Of a stretch of 64,000 nt of DNA, positions 52,912 to 64,000 are shown in pieces. The position numbers and the translations under genes were made by a program. The notes beneath the pieces were generated by a model. The model was not told where the DNA came from. It saw nothing but the letters and a program-made list of their open reading frames with translations, and did not search any database. Position 1 is the stretch's first letter. The number at the start of each line of letters is the position of its first letter. Origin of the DNA: Larix kaempferi (lineage: Eukaryota > Streptophyta > Pinopsida > Pinales > Pinaceae); assembly GCA_027924585.1 (NCBI GenBank), contig BSBM01000186.1, forward strand, positions 3,720,001 to 3,784,000, in the 5' to 3' direction.

Positions 52912-55900
52912 TGTAATATCCTGAATTTTGTACTAACTATTTTGTTGTTATATTGGGCCACGGCCCCAGCACCTATGTTTATTTTGAGTATTGGGAATGA
53001 GCCCTAGCACCTATGATTTATTCTTTTATATGTATATCGACATATCGGGCATGGACACTGAATAACTTCTTTATTTGAGTATATACTGGGCAAGAAGGCC
53101 CCAATGTTTAATGATGTTCTTCAACTTTGATAAGGGTACAAAACCTAATATATTGAGATGATATTTTGTTACTTACTATGCAGAGCTATGATTTTACATG
53201 ATTTGACTTATGAGTGTGTTGAGCGTGGACTCAGAAACACACACGTAACCTACGCACTGGGCATAAGCCCCGATGTACCTAGAAGAATGTTTATGTACTG
53301 GGAGTAATCCCTGACGTATATTGAGTGTTGGTCCTAAGCCCCGGAGCACTCCAAGCTTGATAAACGAATACTGGATCCGAGGCAACTTAAATATTATAGA
53401 TGTGCCTCACAACCACATTCTAGTACTAGTGTTGAGAAGGGGCTCTGGAATTGCACTAGCGTAATGCCCATGTGAGAGTGTTGAGTTAAAAGGCTCTCAA
53501 GAGCACTCGGGGTTACTAAATCTCAAAGTGTTGAGTCGGAAGGACTCTGAATAGCACTTTTACTTTCATCACACTTATTTTATTTGATTAAATGATTTAT
53601 TTTTATCTATCATCAAGTACTACTGGAAATACTGTGTTAAACAAGGGAATCCGACATGAAAGAGAGAGACTAGAGGTGCCTATCCAAGCCTATCGAAAGA
53701 CCGTCCAAAGAAGTGGACCTTAACCCTAATTTGTTAAACCAAAGTATCATAGAGGATTACATATTGGTATTAAGAATTGTAATAAATAAGGATGTGATTA
53801 TTTATTTATAAAAGACATTCATTGCATATAGGTTATGCATAGTGGGATGCCACATTATGTAATAATATTAATAAAAGTATTCATATTTAATGGACAACCA
53901 TGATTGTAAATAATAGTAATAGTGTATTAATACCTAGGTTAGAATTACTATTATTATAATTATTGTTACCATAATTATTATGCAGAGCTTAAATAAAAAA
54001 TCACTGATAGATTAAGCCATTGAAAAAGTCTTAGTGCAAAAAAACTAAATACTTATTAAATAATATATTTTAAATATTATTTATTAATTTAAAGAAACAA
54101 ATTATTCCAACAGTGATAATTAAAGAATACCCTACTTCAAGAGGGCAGATCCCAAGTTGGGGATTATCTATCTTTTCATTATCATTCTTGGATGGTCATT
54201 AAAGGAAAAACTTCTGCTCCAAGAAACTGAACCAGCAGTAACCTTTGGTCCTCTATCTCTTTTGCATGTTGGAATCTAGCTCGGGGGGATCCATACTGAA
54301 CCAGGAACGGTTGTAGGATGATGGTTGGGAGGAACATGATAGCCCCAAAGTTATCCAGCTAAAGGAAATCACCCTAACAAGTTAGCTAGATACAACAGGC
54401 TCTACATTAACCATTGTTGTGTGTGCAGGTCACTACAGGAAGGATTCAAGTGCCAAGCAGCTAGGTTTCCACAGGAAGGGACCAAGTACTCAAGCAGCGA
54501 GGTATGGGGTATTTAATGTTTCAAATTTTCAGTTATAATAAATTTAGGTTTCTACAATTAGAATAGATACTGCATTATTGTTCATTATCAATATTATCAA
54601 TTTTGAGGTTCTGCCCAGAACCTGGTCGAGGGTCTAGCAGGGTTAGACGAGCTAGCCTTTGCTAGACAACGTACATTGTCTTCTAGGTTAGGGTTATTAT
54701 AATTCCTTGTTCATAGATATATGTTTTATGTTTGAATTGTATTCCCTATTCATAGGGAAGAGTTTCATCTACGACTGTTAGTTCTTTTTACATTATTACC
54801 CTGTCTATATTGGAAACACTACCAAATAGAAATAAAAACCAGAAAACGAAAATTTCAGCTGCACTACTCATTTATATTATCAAACATCTGTACGATAGCA
54901 ATCTTTAATCAAAATTTAAACACATCAAGTATTACACAGAGATTCGTATTCCAAAACGTAGGTTCACATATCCAAACATAGATTCACATATAATTCAATC
55001 GTCATCTGCATTTTAAATATGGGTGCCAATCCCAAAACCCTTATGGGCTTGCAATTCATGGATAAGATCCCATCCCCAATCAAAATGCGCTTCATATCAA
55101 ACACAATTTATTGAATACATAGTAACCTTAAACGTATTTCTACGTTAGTTAACCATTCGTCCTTGTAAACAGTAAAATAGAAATTGATAGGAGGATTCCG
55201 GATTTCAATGTTTAAAACTTACAGAAGTCAAACGCAAATCGATACCACAGGCAGACTTCAGCAACGATGATTTGTTTCCACTTTAAAATTCTTAACCTCA
55301 AACTTAGAAAACTTATGAAGGTCACGACTACACACACGCAGGCTTAAAATTTCAACTTGAAAACTCTAATGGGCACCTCCCCAGTTCACGGTTCGAATCT
55401 CATAACCTAAGGATAGGTGCCCATACTTTTAAAAAATGGTAAACCACAGGTTTGGGTATCAAACCCCTGGAATAGCTCATCTTGCCCAGGATCATTCATG
55501 ATAAAATTAGACTCTGGATAAGAGTATCACAGGTATCAACGAAATACAAATCTACCATTTATTAGCCCAATTGTCTAGCTATAGGATAATACTATAATAG
55601 TGCATACATTCTTACAAATTGCGCCATAGGAAAGAAATACACAAGACAGAGTCAGGGTAGGTATCACATATAACATGGAATCCATTTATTTATATAAGCG
55701 ATTTTTCCATTAGAGTTTTTATACTGACAAAGGCATCATTCAAAAATATAGTAGCCAGGGTTCCTTTGTACAGCCATTAAGCCTCATAGAAATGAAAGTG
55801 CAGTTTCCCTTTATTATTACCATTCAAACTTCGAAAAAAAAATGATACCCATTATTACATATAGGAAAGAAAAAAATATACACTTTCAGAATCCCATATT

Positions 55901-57207
55901 CACACAAGTACAAATATAGAAATAGCAACCAAGGCCAATCCATTAAACCCTGCTACAAGCAGACAGACCCTCAGAACTTTTCACCATCAAAATATTAATT
56001 ACAATGAGTCTTCATACATCGGGTCAAGCCAAAGGTGATCACCCCTGAGACTTCAAAAATCTGAGTGAGCCAAAGGCCTCACGAAGTCTCACCATCATAA
56101 TTTACCAAAACCGAGAAAGGTAAGTCTGAAGGGTTAACAGAACTTGGGTCTTACCATTTCCAAATGCCATGAGTAGTTCATAAGGGCTCTTTTCTGGTTC
56201 AATGCAGGGAGCCACTCCATACCTATCAACAAGAACATATCCGAGGTTAGAACCTGAATAGTTAAAGGATTATGGAGTTAAAAATTGAGAAAACTTCAGG
56301 GGTAACGAGAAGAGTAGTTACCTGTAGATGGGTTCTGCTACATTGACACCATGCCCATCAATGATACCCTAGCCATGAGCTTAGCTAAGGACAGGCGTAG
56401 TTGCTCCACCAACAAGCTAAAGAATCTCCCTCTAAGCCAAGAGACAATCAAACTCACGACTTGACATCGTTGGGCAAACCCTTGCCAAAACCCTTCATCC
56501 AACTGGCCACAAACCACGTGACTGCCAAAGAGTGCATTTAATATAGCCAACTACCACAATAGGACACCATTGCGAATTGCAAATCATATCGTATAGTTTT
56601 TGGGGTTCAAACATTTAGTTAAGTATCATAAAGGACAAAGACCTCAACCCTTACATATTTAGCACCAATGGTGTTTTTCTTCCACCTTGAGAATTTCACA
56701 TGATGAAACTATTCACAAAATAACCACGAGGGACACCTGCGAGGAAATGTCAAATAAGTATGCAATAGCGGAATCGCTAAGTAAGACCACTGGTCTCAAA
56801 CATTCACACCTTACCTCTCGGCGACTCCACCAGGAGTGCTTAGATTAACCCCAAAGTTTCAGGGAAATTCAACTTCACTCATCAAGTTCATCAAACCTGA
56901 GGATTAACATTCAAACAATTGAGATTTTAAAACATACATTTAAAGTGCACAAGAAGCAAAATGACTACTAGTATTATCTCATGACTACACTCTGCAATCA
57001 TACTCAACATAATCACTTCCGCATTGACAAGCATGACCAATGAGAACTACCTTGTTAGAAATTCTCCCAAACACTTAGATACTGAATGCAATACCGATAC
57101 CCTTTTTTTACAGCACTGAAGTCGTTTCATAAATTATAATTGGTGTTAGGCATATTTGCAAGGTGAAGGAATTTTTTTTTTATTCTATTATTTGTAGGGA
57201 CATTACA
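52912..57207 (+). mobile_element. 5' LTR of chromovirus D (about 4.3 kb)
   Basis: TGTAATATCC to GGGACATTACA. The first 1.9 kb is closely matched by the 3' LTR (62064-64000), and the whole by the LTR of C (29988-34394). No gene was found inside. A short minus-strand frame at 56338-56550 has no motif. Confidence 0.92.
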
Positions 57208-57209
57208 AG

Positions 57210-57220
57210 TGGTATCAGAG
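57210..57220 (+). other. Primer-binding site (initiator tRNA-Met) of element D
   Basis: TGGTATCAGAG two bases after the LTR end, complementary to the 3' end of initiator tRNA-Met. Confidence 0.93.
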
Positions 57221-57392
57221 TCCAGCTACAAAACTAAGTGACCTATTGGGCTCATTACAAACATTCGATGTAGATATTCAGTAAATAGAAACATGCATTT
57301 GTGAAATTGTTATTTTTATGAGAGGAGTAAACTAACAGATTTTTCTGTTCTTGACACTTATATAGCATTGCAGGTACAATCATTGTCTAAAA

Positions 57393-58600
57393 ATGAATGT
57401 AGAACATGGCAGTAGCATACATGAAAATTTGAACTCGCCACCATGAGAGCAAGAAATTGTGGTCAAACTCAACTCGGATTTAATGAAATCAATGCAAAAC
57501 CTATAGGAAGAATTCCAAAGTTTCAGAGATGAGAACATGCAAGAAAGAAGAGAGCAGCAAGTTATAAATGAAGCCTTACTCCAAATATTAACAGGGGCAA
57601 AGCCCCATGAATAGCCTACTCTCTTAGTCAACACTTTTAAGACAGGAAACTGCCACCCAAGGGAATCTTCCAGTCATAAGAGAGAAGAGCAGGAAGAACA
57701 CTAGCCAGAATCAATGGAAGAGGAATGTAAGGACTCTTCCAACGATGATGGTTCAACACCTCCTTGCAAGAGAAGGAGGAAGAGTGACGACAGTTTGCAA
57801 GGAGAATTTAGAAAGATAAGAGCCCCAACTTATGATGGAGAGATCAAATCTAGGGAAAAGGCTAAAGAGTGGCTACTAGGAATGAATAAATACTTCAAGG
57901 CTCATAATTACTCCAGTGAAATGCAAGCCCGACTAAGCATCTACAACATGAATGGTAAGGCTGCCAAATGGTGGCGGGACTTGAAGCACACCAAAGGACA
58001 AGAATTGAGAGACATAACCTGGCATACTTCCAGCAGAATATTCTAGGACAAATATATGTCTGAAAGATTCTTTGATAAGAAAATTAAAGAATTTCATGAG
58101 TTGAAAATGGGCTCTCTAACAATGGAAGCATTCATAAACCGATTCTTGGACTTGCTGCACTATGTGCCATACATTAAAGATGAGAAGGTCAAAATTCAAC
58201 AATTCTTGGGAGGGTTGCCACCAAACTTTAGAGAAAATATAGAGTTTGACATGCCTAGAACCCTTGATGTGACCTTACATAAATCAAGGTTGTGTTATGA
58301 ACATGGACAACCAAGGAATGACAACATCAATAGAAATAGAGATAGGTTCAAAACCTTCTTGGACAACCGCAGACCGAGTTTTAGACCTCCACCTTATCGA
58401 AAACATAACAATAGTTTTCCGCCCGATAGAGGCTTCAACCGACCTCAAGCATGACCAAGTGCACCCCCACCACCTATCAATAGGCCAGTTTTCAATAAAG
58501 GGACAAAAGCTATCCCACCAACTATTTCTTGTTGGAAATGCGAAGGGCCACACTACTACAGAGACTGCCCCAGCAAAACAAATGGAGTTTTACACAACGT
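57393..58600 (+). pseudogene. Gag of chromovirus D
   Basis: ATG at 57393 begins one frame that is in phase with all later Gag pieces and carries several stops. Visible: YDGEIKSREKAKEWLLGMNKYFKAHNYSSEMQARLSIYNMNGKAAKWW (retrotransposon Gag core), ERFFDKKIKEFHELKMGSLTMEAFINRFLDLLHYVPYIKDEKVKIQQFLGGLPP, a basic Arg/Asn-rich linker, and a standard CCHC zinc knuckle CWKCEGPHYYRDC near 58530-58570. Gag packages the RNA and builds the particle. The stops at about 57440, 58045 and 58452 would each end translation. Confidence 0.9.
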
Positions 58601-58639
58601 CCATGCATGACCTACCATAGGAGACATGAAAAGACACCA

Positions 58640-59077
58640 AGGATTTATGCCACTCTCGATGGTCGACAGACAGATCACCAAGCCACCATGGTGGAAATAG
58701 AGGGTAAGATCTCTAACACTGCCATGTCCGTTTTAATAGATCCCGGTGCTTCCTGAAGCTATATCTCCCCTAAGTTAGTGGACAATTGTAAGTTGGACCG
58801 AGAACCTCACGAGAAACCGTGGCTAGTACAACTAGCCACCGACACCAAATGAAAGGTGTCCGAGTTAGTTAAGACGTGTGAAATAGACTTAAATGGGTTC
58901 CAAACTAGGATATATTTAAAAATTCTACCCCTAGGGTCGTACGATGCACTCATTGGCATGGATTGGTTAGAACAACACCATGTCCTACTAGAATGCTTAA
59001 ACAAACCCTTACTCTGCATGGATGACCAAGGGAATCAAAAGACGATTCAGGGTATCCCTAAGAAAGTGTCGGTATGA
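58640..59077 (+). pseudogene. Aspartic protease of chromovirus D
   Basis: SVLIDPGAS holds the catalytic Asp and is followed by a stop, then SYISPKLVDNCKL. Further on, LPLGSYDALIGMDWLEQH is the second conserved protease block of chromoviruses. Two stops interrupt it (after GAS and after TDTK). Confidence 0.88.
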
Positions 59078-59089
59078 TAGATCTCCGCC

Positions 59090-59990
59090 TTACAAGTAAA
59101 GAAATGTATCAAAAAAGGTTGCAAACTCTTTGCCGTCAATATCCAAAACATAGAAACTGATAGGGAACAAATGATTGAGGACTTCCCAGTCCTCGTAGAA
59201 TTCAAGGATGTATTTCCCGAAGAAATACCGGGATTACCAACCAAACGAGACTTAGACATTTCCATCGAGCTAAAACCCGAGTCAGTGCCAACTTCCAAAG
59301 CCCTGTACCGCATGAGCACACCAAAACTGGCGGAGCTCAAGCTTTAGTTACAAGAGTTAATAGATAAAGCGTACATATGACCTAGTATGTCCCCTTGGGG
59401 CGCACCTATACTCTTTGTCAAGAAGAAAGACAAAATGATGCGGATGTGCATCGATTACCACCAACTCAACAAGATGACCATTAAGAACCGCTACCCACTC
59501 CCTAGGATCGATGACTTGTTTAAGCAATTCAGAGGGGCAAAGATCTTCTCAAAGATCGACTTGCGATCCAGTTACCATCAGGTGAGGATCCGTGATGAGG
59601 ATATCAATAAAATCGCATTCCGAACCCGTTACAGCCATTGCGAGTTCGTAGTGATGCCCTTTGGGTTAACGAACGCACCGGCTAACTTTATGTGCATGAT
59701 GAACAATATCTTTAGTAAATACCTCGATAAATTCATTCTAGTCTTTATTGACGACATTTTGATCTACTCCAAGAATGAAGTAGAACATGAGGAGCACCTC
59801 CGAATTGTTTTACAGATACTAAGGGAACACCAACTTTACGCCAAGTTTAGTAATTGTGATTTCTACAAACCCTAGATTCAATACCTAGGACATATCATTT
59901 TCGAGAAGGGAATAGCCGTCGACCCCTAAAAGGTCAAAGCTATCGAAGAATGGCCCACACCTAAATTGCATCTTTGATATAAGATCGTCA
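59090..59990 (+). pseudogene. Reverse transcriptase of chromovirus D
   Basis: FKDVFPEEIPGLPTKRDLDISIEL is the linker into RT. Then [68 protein letters not shown], and the active site [11 protein letters not shown] (both Asp kept). The clean frame 59387-59875 covers most of fingers and palm. Stops before (59346, 59379) and after (59873) break the polyprotein. Confidence 0.93.
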
Positions 59991-60053
59991 TTCTTAGGAT
60001 TAGCCATCTACTACCGAAATTTCATTGGGAACTTTTCATGGATTGCATGCCCC

Positions 60054-60641
60054 ATGACCACCTTGCAAAAAAAGGAAAACAAGTTTATCTTGATGGATAA
60101 GTGCGAAGAAAGCTTTCAAAAGATAAAGCAACTGCTGATTAGTGCATCGATTCTGCGTATCGCGGATCCCAATGGGTACTTCATCATTTGCACGGATGCA
60201 AGCAAGGAAGGACTCGAGGGAGTCCTTATGCAAGATAATTTTTTCATATGCTATGAATCGAGGAAACTAAAAGAGCATGAGCAGAACTACCCTACTCATG
60301 ACCTCGAACTAGCCGCCATCATCCATGCTCTGAAAATGTGGCGACATTATCTCATGAGAAAGAAATTCCTATTGATGCCTGATAACATGAGCTTGAAATA
60401 CCTTTTCGACCAACCCGACCTAAATGCTAGGAAGGTCAAGTGGTTAGCCTCCCTTAGTGAATACCATTTTGAGCTAAAGCATATAAAAGGCAAGGAAAAC
60501 AAGATTGCGGATGTTTTGAGCCATCGAGCACATATGCTTTATGAGGTCACGGTGAGCCAAACTGACTTAGACTTACACCATAGAATTCGAACGGCATGTA
60601 AGAGTGACCATTATTACACGAAAATCCTTGCAAAGATCTAG
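60054..60641 (+). pseudogene. RNase H of chromovirus D
   Basis: KCEESFQKIKQLLISASIL, CTDASKEGLEGVLMQ (catalytic Asp), YPTHDLELAAIIHALKMWRHYLM (catalytic Glu in LELAA), PDNMSLKYLF, and KHIKGKENKIADVLSHR. The frame is uninterrupted for 195 codons. The sequence between 59990 and 60054 is frame-damaged. Confidence 0.92.
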
Positions 60642-60656
60642 GAAGACAGACTTTTC

Positions 60657-62036
60657 CAATATCAAAAAGAATATAAGATAGATGAATCAGGACTACTGTG
60701 GTCGAAAGACCAACTTTACATCCCAGAGAGTGGAGACATTAGATCAAACATTCTCACCGAATTTCACCAGAAACCCTATTCAGGGCACCCCAGATATCAA
60801 AAGATGATATCGGCCATAAAGAAACATTACTTTTGGCCTAAGCTGAAAGCTAACATTGCAATGCTCATCGCAAAATGTCAAGAGTGCCAATTGGTCAAAG
60901 AAGAACACCAACACCCCTCTGAATTACTTCAACCCTTACCCATTCCGGAATGGAAATGGGAGGTAATAAGTATGGACTTCATCACAGGCTTACCCAAGAG
61001 TAAGAAATTGAACGACATCATATTTGTAGTGTTAGACAAGCTGTCTAAAGTAGCCCACTTTATACCAGTGAAATCTACCTACAAAGCAGTTCACATCGCA
61101 GAAATATTCTTAAAAGAGATCTTTCGATTGCACGGAATACCCAAAGCAATCATTTCCGATCGAGACACGAAGTTCACTAGTCACTTCTGGAGAGCATTGT
61201 TCTCCAGGTTGGAGACCTAGTTACAATTTAATACCACGTACCATCCCCAGACTGACGGACAAACAGAACAAGTAAACCAGATCCTCGAGGACATGTTGAG
61301 GATGTATGTCATGAACAAACCCACCAAGTGGGAAAATTATTTGCACCTCGCAGAGTTTGCATAGAACAACGGTTATCAAACCTTGTCCAAAATGAGTCCT
61401 TTCGAAGTACTCTACGACAGGAAATGTTGGACCCCCATGACTTGGGACAGTCTAGTAGACAAACTTATGTTAGGACCCGACCTATTAAAGGACTTGGAAT
61501 AACTAGTCTCCAAGGTACAACTGAACTTAAAAGAAGCACAAGACCGCCAAAAGTGTTATGCGGGAAAGAAAAGAAAAGACAAAGATTACCAAGTCGGTGA
61601 ACATGTGTTTCTAAAAATGAAGGTGAAATGAAGCTCATTAATCTTGGGACGTTGCGGGAAACTAGCCCCAAGATTTTGTGGACCTTTTGAAATACTGGCC
61701 AAGAAGGGCCCAGTAGCTTATGAGCTAGCCCTACCAACTCATATAAAAGTTCGTAATGTTTTTCATGCTTCACTATTAAAGAAATATGTATACAATACTA
61801 AACATGTTATTGATTGGTCATTATTATAGGTGGAGCCCAAAGGGTAGTTCACCCCATAACCACTCCACATTCTGGACAAGAGAGAGGTCCATCTTAGGAG
61901 GAGGACCATTACTCAGCTGAAAGTGCAATGGAGGCACTTTGGACCAGATGAGGCTACTTGGGAGAATGAGGCCACCATGAAAGAGGAATACCCCGCCTTG
62001 TTTCATGACTTCATTCCTAGTCCCTAGAAACACCGA
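60657..62036 (+). pseudogene. Integrase and chromodomain of chromovirus D
   Basis: The zinc-binding HHCC pattern is visible (FHQKPYSGHPR ... CQECQL). The catalytic triad is Asp in ISMDFITGLP, Asp in ISDRDTKF and Glu in TDGQTEQVNQILE, all kept. The C-terminal GPFEILAKKGPVAYELALP is followed by VIDWSLL, then VEPKG...LHILDKREVHLRRRTITQLKVQWRHFGPDEATWENE, a chromodomain (about 61870-61970). In-frame stops lie at 61217, 61361 and 61499, and around 61628, 61827, 61845 and 62026. It matches element C at 28986-29987. Confidence 0.93.
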
Positions 62037-62051
62037 GATGGTGTTGTTCTA

Positions 62052-62063
62052 AGCAGGGAGGGA
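62052..62063 (+). other. Polypurine tract of element D
   Basis: AGCAGGGAGGGA directly before TGTAATATCA. Element C has GTGGGGAGGGA at the same place. Confidence 0.85.
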
Positions 62064-64000
62064 TGTAATATCATGAATTTTGGACTAACTATTTTGTTGT
62101 TATATTGGGCCACGGCCCCAACACCTATGTTTATTTTGAGTATTGGGCATGATCCCTAGCACCTATGATTTATTCTTTTATATGTATATCGACATATCGG
62201 GCATGGACCCTCACTGAATTCTTTATTTGAGTATATACTAGGCAAGAAGGCCCCAATGTTTAATGATGTTCTTCAGCTTTGATAAGGGTACAAACCCTAA
62301 TATTCTGAGATGATCTTTTGTTACTTATTATGCAGAGCTATGATTTTACATGATTTGATTTATGAGTGTGGTGAGTGTGGACTCAGAAACACACATGTAA
62401 CCTATGTACCACGCATAAGCCCCGATGTACCTAGAAGAATGTTTATGGACTGGGAGTAAGCCCTGAGGTACATTGAGTGTTGGGCCTAAGCCCTGGAGCA
62501 CTCCAAGATTGATAAACGAATACCGGATCCGAGGAAACTTAAATATTCTAGATGTGCCTCACAACCACATTCTAGCACTAGTGTTGACCAGAGGATCTAT
62601 AATTGCACTAGCATAATGCCCATGTGAGAGTGTTGAGTTAAAAGGCTCTGAAGAGCACTCGAGGTTACTAAATCTCAAAGTGTTGAGTCGGAAGGACTCT
62701 GAATAACACTTTTAGTTTCATCACACTTATTTGATTTGATTAAATGATTCATTTTTATCCATCATCAAGTATTGCGGGAACTACCGTGTTAAACGAGGGA
62801 ATCTGACATGCAAGAGAGAGACAAGAGGTGCCTATCCAAGCCTACCGAAAGACCGTCCAAAGAAGTGGACCTTAACCCTAATTTGTTAAACCAAAGTATC
62901 ATACAAGATTAAATATTGGTATTAAGAATTGTAATAAATAAGGATGGGATTATTTATTTAAAAAATACATTTATTGCATATAGGTTGTGCATAGTGGGAT
63001 GCCACATTATGTAATAATATTAATAAAAGTATTAATATTTAGTGGAAAACCATGATTGTAAATAATAGTAATAGTGTATTAATACCTAGGTTAGAATTAC
63101 TATTATTATAATTATTGTTACCATAATTATTATGAGGAGCTTAAATAAGAAATCATTGATAGATTAAGCCATTGAAAAAGTCTTAGTGAAAAAAGACTAA
63201 ATACTTATTAAATAATATCTTTTAAATATTATTTATTAATTTAAAGAAACAAATTATTCCAACAGTCATAATTAAAGAATACCCTACTTAAAGAGGGCAG
63301 ATCCCAAGTTGGGGATTATCTATCTTTTCATTATCATTCTCTGATGGTAATTAAAGGAGAAACTTCTGCTCCAATAAACTGAACCAGCAGTAACCTTTGG
63401 TCCTCTATCTCTTTTGCATGTTGGAATCCAGCTCAGGGGGATCCATTACTGAACCAGGAATAGTTGTAGGATCATGGTTAGGAGGAACATGGTAGCCCCA
63501 AAGTTATCCAGCTAAAGGCAATCACCCTAACAGGTTAGCTAGATACAACACGCTCTGCATTAACCATTGTTGAGTGTGTAGGTCACTACAGGAAGGATTC
63601 AAGTGCCAAACAGCTAGGCTTCCACAGGAAGGGACCAAGTACTCAAGTAGCCAGGTATGGGGTATTTAATGTTTCAAATTTTCAGTTATAAAAAAGTTAG
63701 GTTTCTACAATTAGAATAGATACTGCATTATTGTTCATTATCAATATTATCAACTTCGAGGTTCTTCCTAGAACCCACTGGAGGGTCTACCAGGGCTAGC
63801 TGGGCTAGCCTTTGCTAGACAACGCACATTGTCTTCTAGGTTAGCGTTATTATAATTCCTTGTTCATAGATATATGTTTTGTATTTTAATTGTATTCCCT
63901 ATTCATAGGGAAGAGTTTCATCTACGACTATTAGTTCTTTTTACATTATTACCCTGTCTATATTGGAAACATTACTGAATAGAAATAAAAACCACACAAC
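62064..64000 (+). mobile_element. 3' LTR of chromovirus D (cut by the window end)
   Basis: Begins TGTAATATCATGAATTTTGG and follows the 5' LTR from 52912 almost base for base with scattered substitutions, to the end of the window. Confidence 0.93.

Larger units (their letters stand above)
52912..64000 (+). mobile_element. Ty3/gypsy chromovirus D (3' LTR runs off the window)
   Basis: 5' LTR 52912-57207, primer site 57210-57220, gag, protease, RT, RNase H, integrase and chromodomain in the usual order, a purine tract at 62052-62063, and the 3' LTR from 62064. The interior is about 4.86 kb, only slightly longer than one LTR. Numerous stops but few length changes suggest decay mainly by point mutation. 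Confidence 0.93.

Overview
This window looks like one block of a large, repeat-filled seed-plant nuclear genome. A conifer or other gymnosperm is my guess, held loosely. Almost all recognisable coding sequence belongs to LTR retrotransposons (Ty1/copia, Ty3/gypsy Tat-like and Ty3/gypsy chromovirus), nested in one another and broken by stop codons and deletions. I found no intact host gene, tRNA, rRNA or CRISPR array. All element letters below are my own labels.

Layout. 1-1553: 3' end of a plus-strand copia element (H). 2018-3251: broken minus-strand coiled-coil gene of unknown function. 3357-26307: a minus-strand Tat-like gypsy element (E), probably starting with its 3' LTR. Copia element B (5606-19743, minus, target duplication TTAAC) is inserted in its 3' noncoding part. 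Copia element A (10921-18144, minus) is inserted inside the gag gene of B. E also carries a broken plant-mobile-domain (PMD) gene in antisense (about 20170-21888), a separate archaeal-type RNase H ORF, and integrase, RNase H, RT and protease remnants. 26308-28985: a plus-strand Tat-type LTR with a tRNA-Arg-type primer site and leader (F), apparently inserted in the protease of E. 28986-34394: the 3' fragment of a chromovirus (C) with a 4.4 kb LTR. 34395-41877: AT-rich DNA with short duplications and a degenerate TTAGGG-like tract. 41878-45682: a 3.8 kb nearly pure purine tract. 45683-48463: short tandem repeats and a second purine tract. 48488-50220: gag-protease of another gypsy element (G). 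51798-52801: a second unknown coiled-coil pseudogene. 52912-64000: chromovirus D with a 4.3 kb 5' LTR, full gag-pol-chromodomain remnants, and a 3' LTR running off the window.

Most interesting signal. The 3' noncoding regions of the related copia elements A and B are not random filler. They are long arrays of small inverted repeats whose stems change from copy to copy while staying complementary, around conserved 5-6 nt loops. That pattern suggests a selected nucleic-acid structure. Other points worth following are the promoter-bearing, intron-containing PMD gene inside E, RT of B lacking exactly its catalytic box, and the long purine tract with a duplicated block of about 511 bp.
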